Both the position numbers and the translations under genes were made by a program. Of a DNA stretch of 64,000 nt, positions 62,369 through 64,000 are shown piece after piece. Numbering within the stretch: the stretch's first letter is position 1; the number at the start of each line of letters is the position of its first letter. Source of the stretch: Gordius sp. MW1 (Eukaryota > Nematomorpha > Gordioida > Gordea > Gordiidae); assembly GCA_964036665.1 (NCBI GenBank), contig OZ038528.1, positions 23,423,245-23,487,244 on the forward strand. Direction: 5' to 3'. The notes beneath the pieces are model-generated. The model ran no database searches. It was given only the letters and a program-made list of their open reading frames with translations, and had not been told where the DNA came from.

Positions 62369-64000
62369 TTAAAATAATATAGTAGTAATATTCGTTTCAA
62401 ATGTTATATCTTCTTCTTCCTCTTTCCATGACTGCTTGTCACCTAGGCTGGTGGTCAGTCCCTTCAGCATTCGTTTCCATTTGTTTCTATGTTTACATAG
62501 GTCTTTCTTTATCTTGTGGACTTTCATATCGTGCCGTATTTTATGAATCCAGGTAAGCTTGGGTCTTCCTCTCCTTCGTTTTCCTGCGAAATATATCATC
62601 TCGATTTTCTTTCCGACCTAGCTATCGTCCCTTCTTTCGACATGGCCATACCATCTAAGTCTATTTGTTAGGAGCTTTGTCGTATTAGATGTAATACCCA
62701 AAATTCTTCTTATTTCTTCATTTCGCCTATGTTCCTTTATGCTTACTCCTAGCACCCATCTTAGCATTCTCATCTCCATGGTCGCAAGACGCTGCTCTTC
62801 TCTTTTACGTATAGCATGATTCCGAGCTATACAGGACTGTTGGCTGTATGATGGATTTATACAGTGGGCCTTTTAGTTTTCTCGGAATGTTTTTGTCACA
62901 CAGAACGCCTGTCAAGTCCCTCCACTTAAGCCATCCCGAATTTATCCTTGCTTGGATTTCTTTATCCATTCCATCATCCGATTGAAGTGTTGATCCTAAA
63001 TATTTGAAGGAATCCACTCTTATAAGTTGCCAATCGCCTAAAGTAAGGGATGCAATTGGCTGGTTTTCATCCGATTTAAACTTTGTCTTCATGTATTCTT
63101 TTTCCTTTCAATTTCCCCTGAGGCCTTCTTCTATTGCATTTACCCATCTATTTACAGTATTAGTCAATTCTTGTTCACTTTTGGCACAGAGGATTTCGTC
63201 AGCATCCCTTTCTTTAAACCGCTCCATTAATCTTCTAACACTGTTTAGAGCGTCTGTTGTAGACCTCTCCGGCATGAATCCGAATTGTTTATCTCGAATT
63301 TGAACCAAACTCCGGAGCCGTTTTTCGATAACTTTTTCCCACACCTTGAAAGTGTGGCTCATAAGATTTATCCCTCTGTAATTGTTGCAATCCTGAATGT
63401 CCCCTTTCATCTTGTATATCGGGATCATGTAGCTATCCCTCCACTCGTTAGGCATTACACCCGTTTTCAAGATATTGTTGAAAAGGTTGGTGAGGAATTG
63501 TGTACCAGTATTGCCTAACGCTTTAAAACCCTCAATTGGTATGATGTCTGGTCCAAGAGCTTTTCCCGACTTTAGTTTACCCATAGCAACTTTGACTTCC
63601 GTTTCCGCTGCTGTGTTTAATTCTCCTATTGTATTTTCATGGTTAATGTCTTTGACTACAGGCCCCTTTTCAATTGATAAATCGCTATAATAGTCGTACC
63701 ATCTTTGTAGTATATGGCTGTCGTGTGTTAGTATTTCTCCCTTTTGGCCCTTGATTAGACGGCATTCTAGGTAATCTTTAGAATTTCGGGCCCTTGACTT
63801 TGCGATTTTGTAGATCAATTTTTCTCCTTCCTTTGAGTTTAGTTTTACATTTATATCGTCGTACATCTTGCTTTTTGCTTTTGCTACGAATTTTTTAGCC
63901 GATATTTTAGCTACTTGGTAAGTTTGCTTATCATTACTATCCTTGCTTTTATACCAAACTTTGACTTTTTCTCTTCTTTTCCTTGATACATTTTTGCACT
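62369..64000 (-). mobile_element. RTE-like LINE, 5' end beyond the window
   Basis: The minus-strand frame 63866-63108 is a reverse transcriptase: GKLKSGKALGPDIIPIEG, NEWRDSYMIPIYKMKGD, CNNYRGINLMSHTFKVWEKV, KQFGFMPERSTTDALNSVRR. The sequence then continues, frame-broken, through QLIRVDSFKYLGSTLQSDD (63092-62805), a MRMLRWVLGVS-type region and KRRRGRPKLTWIHKI (62599-62369). These are the conserved features of RTE-clade elements often found as craniofacial development protein 2-like annotations. The endonuclease domain lies outside the window. The break at about 63110 removes the YxDD segment. Not functional as assembled. Confidence 0.8.

Overview
This window is AT-rich eukaryotic nuclear DNA. 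It has spliceosomal introns, animal-type receptor domains (GAIN/GPS, HRM, C-type lectin, rhamnose-binding lectin) and a dense, nested load of DNA transposons. These point to an invertebrate metazoan; the species cannot be fixed from sequence alone. Introns range from about 40-50 bp to several kb, and the long ones are filled with transposable elements. One 200-base run of N (59558-59757) is an assembly gap.

Genes, left to right. (1) 5893-7143 (+): an intronless GT31 beta-1,3-galactosyltransferase-like type II membrane protein. (2) 9651-15254 (+): a four-exon homologue of guanidinoacetate N-methyltransferase (GAMT) with a long acidic N-terminal extension and a Tyr where the family has its catalytic Asp. 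(3) 25407-16357 (-): a five-exon, 200-residue protein of unrecognised family, reconstructed here from phase-compatible exons. (4) 28582-28857 (+): a possible two-exon small secreted protein, or the signal-peptide exons of the next gene. (5) 32018/37412-57421 (+): a large latrophilin-like adhesion GPCR. Its domain order is unusual: EGF half, C-type lectin, EGF half, rhamnose-binding lectin, C-type lectin, HRM, GAIN/GPS, 7TM, short tail.

Mobile DNA makes up most of the rest. A roughly 1.7-1.9 kb repeat (HINE-A), with a terminal CG-rich hairpin, inverted subterminal motifs and internal tandem repeats, occurs four times (347-2283, 12877-14753, 33888-35586, 60206-62103). Its architecture resembles non-autonomous Helentron/HINE elements. 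A shorter relative (HINE-B) occurs three times. hAT-type elements dominate: a nearly complete element with broken transposase (47048-49920, exact 8-bp TSD), a hAT transposase fragment at about 35.8 kb, and several MITE families with 8-bp TSDs, some built of pentanucleotide arrays. There are also piggyBac-like TTAA MITEs, a G-run-rich short palindromic family (TIR CATGGGCGTAGCCAGG), two antisense reverse-transcriptase remnants in receptor introns, and an RTE-like LINE entering from the right edge.

The genes do not form an operon-like unit. The clearest functional story is the adhesion GPCR, whose phase-1 lectin cassette (456 nt in total) sits between the two exons that together encode one EGF domain. 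Inclusion or skipping would switch the ectodomain between a lectin-bearing form and an EGF form.
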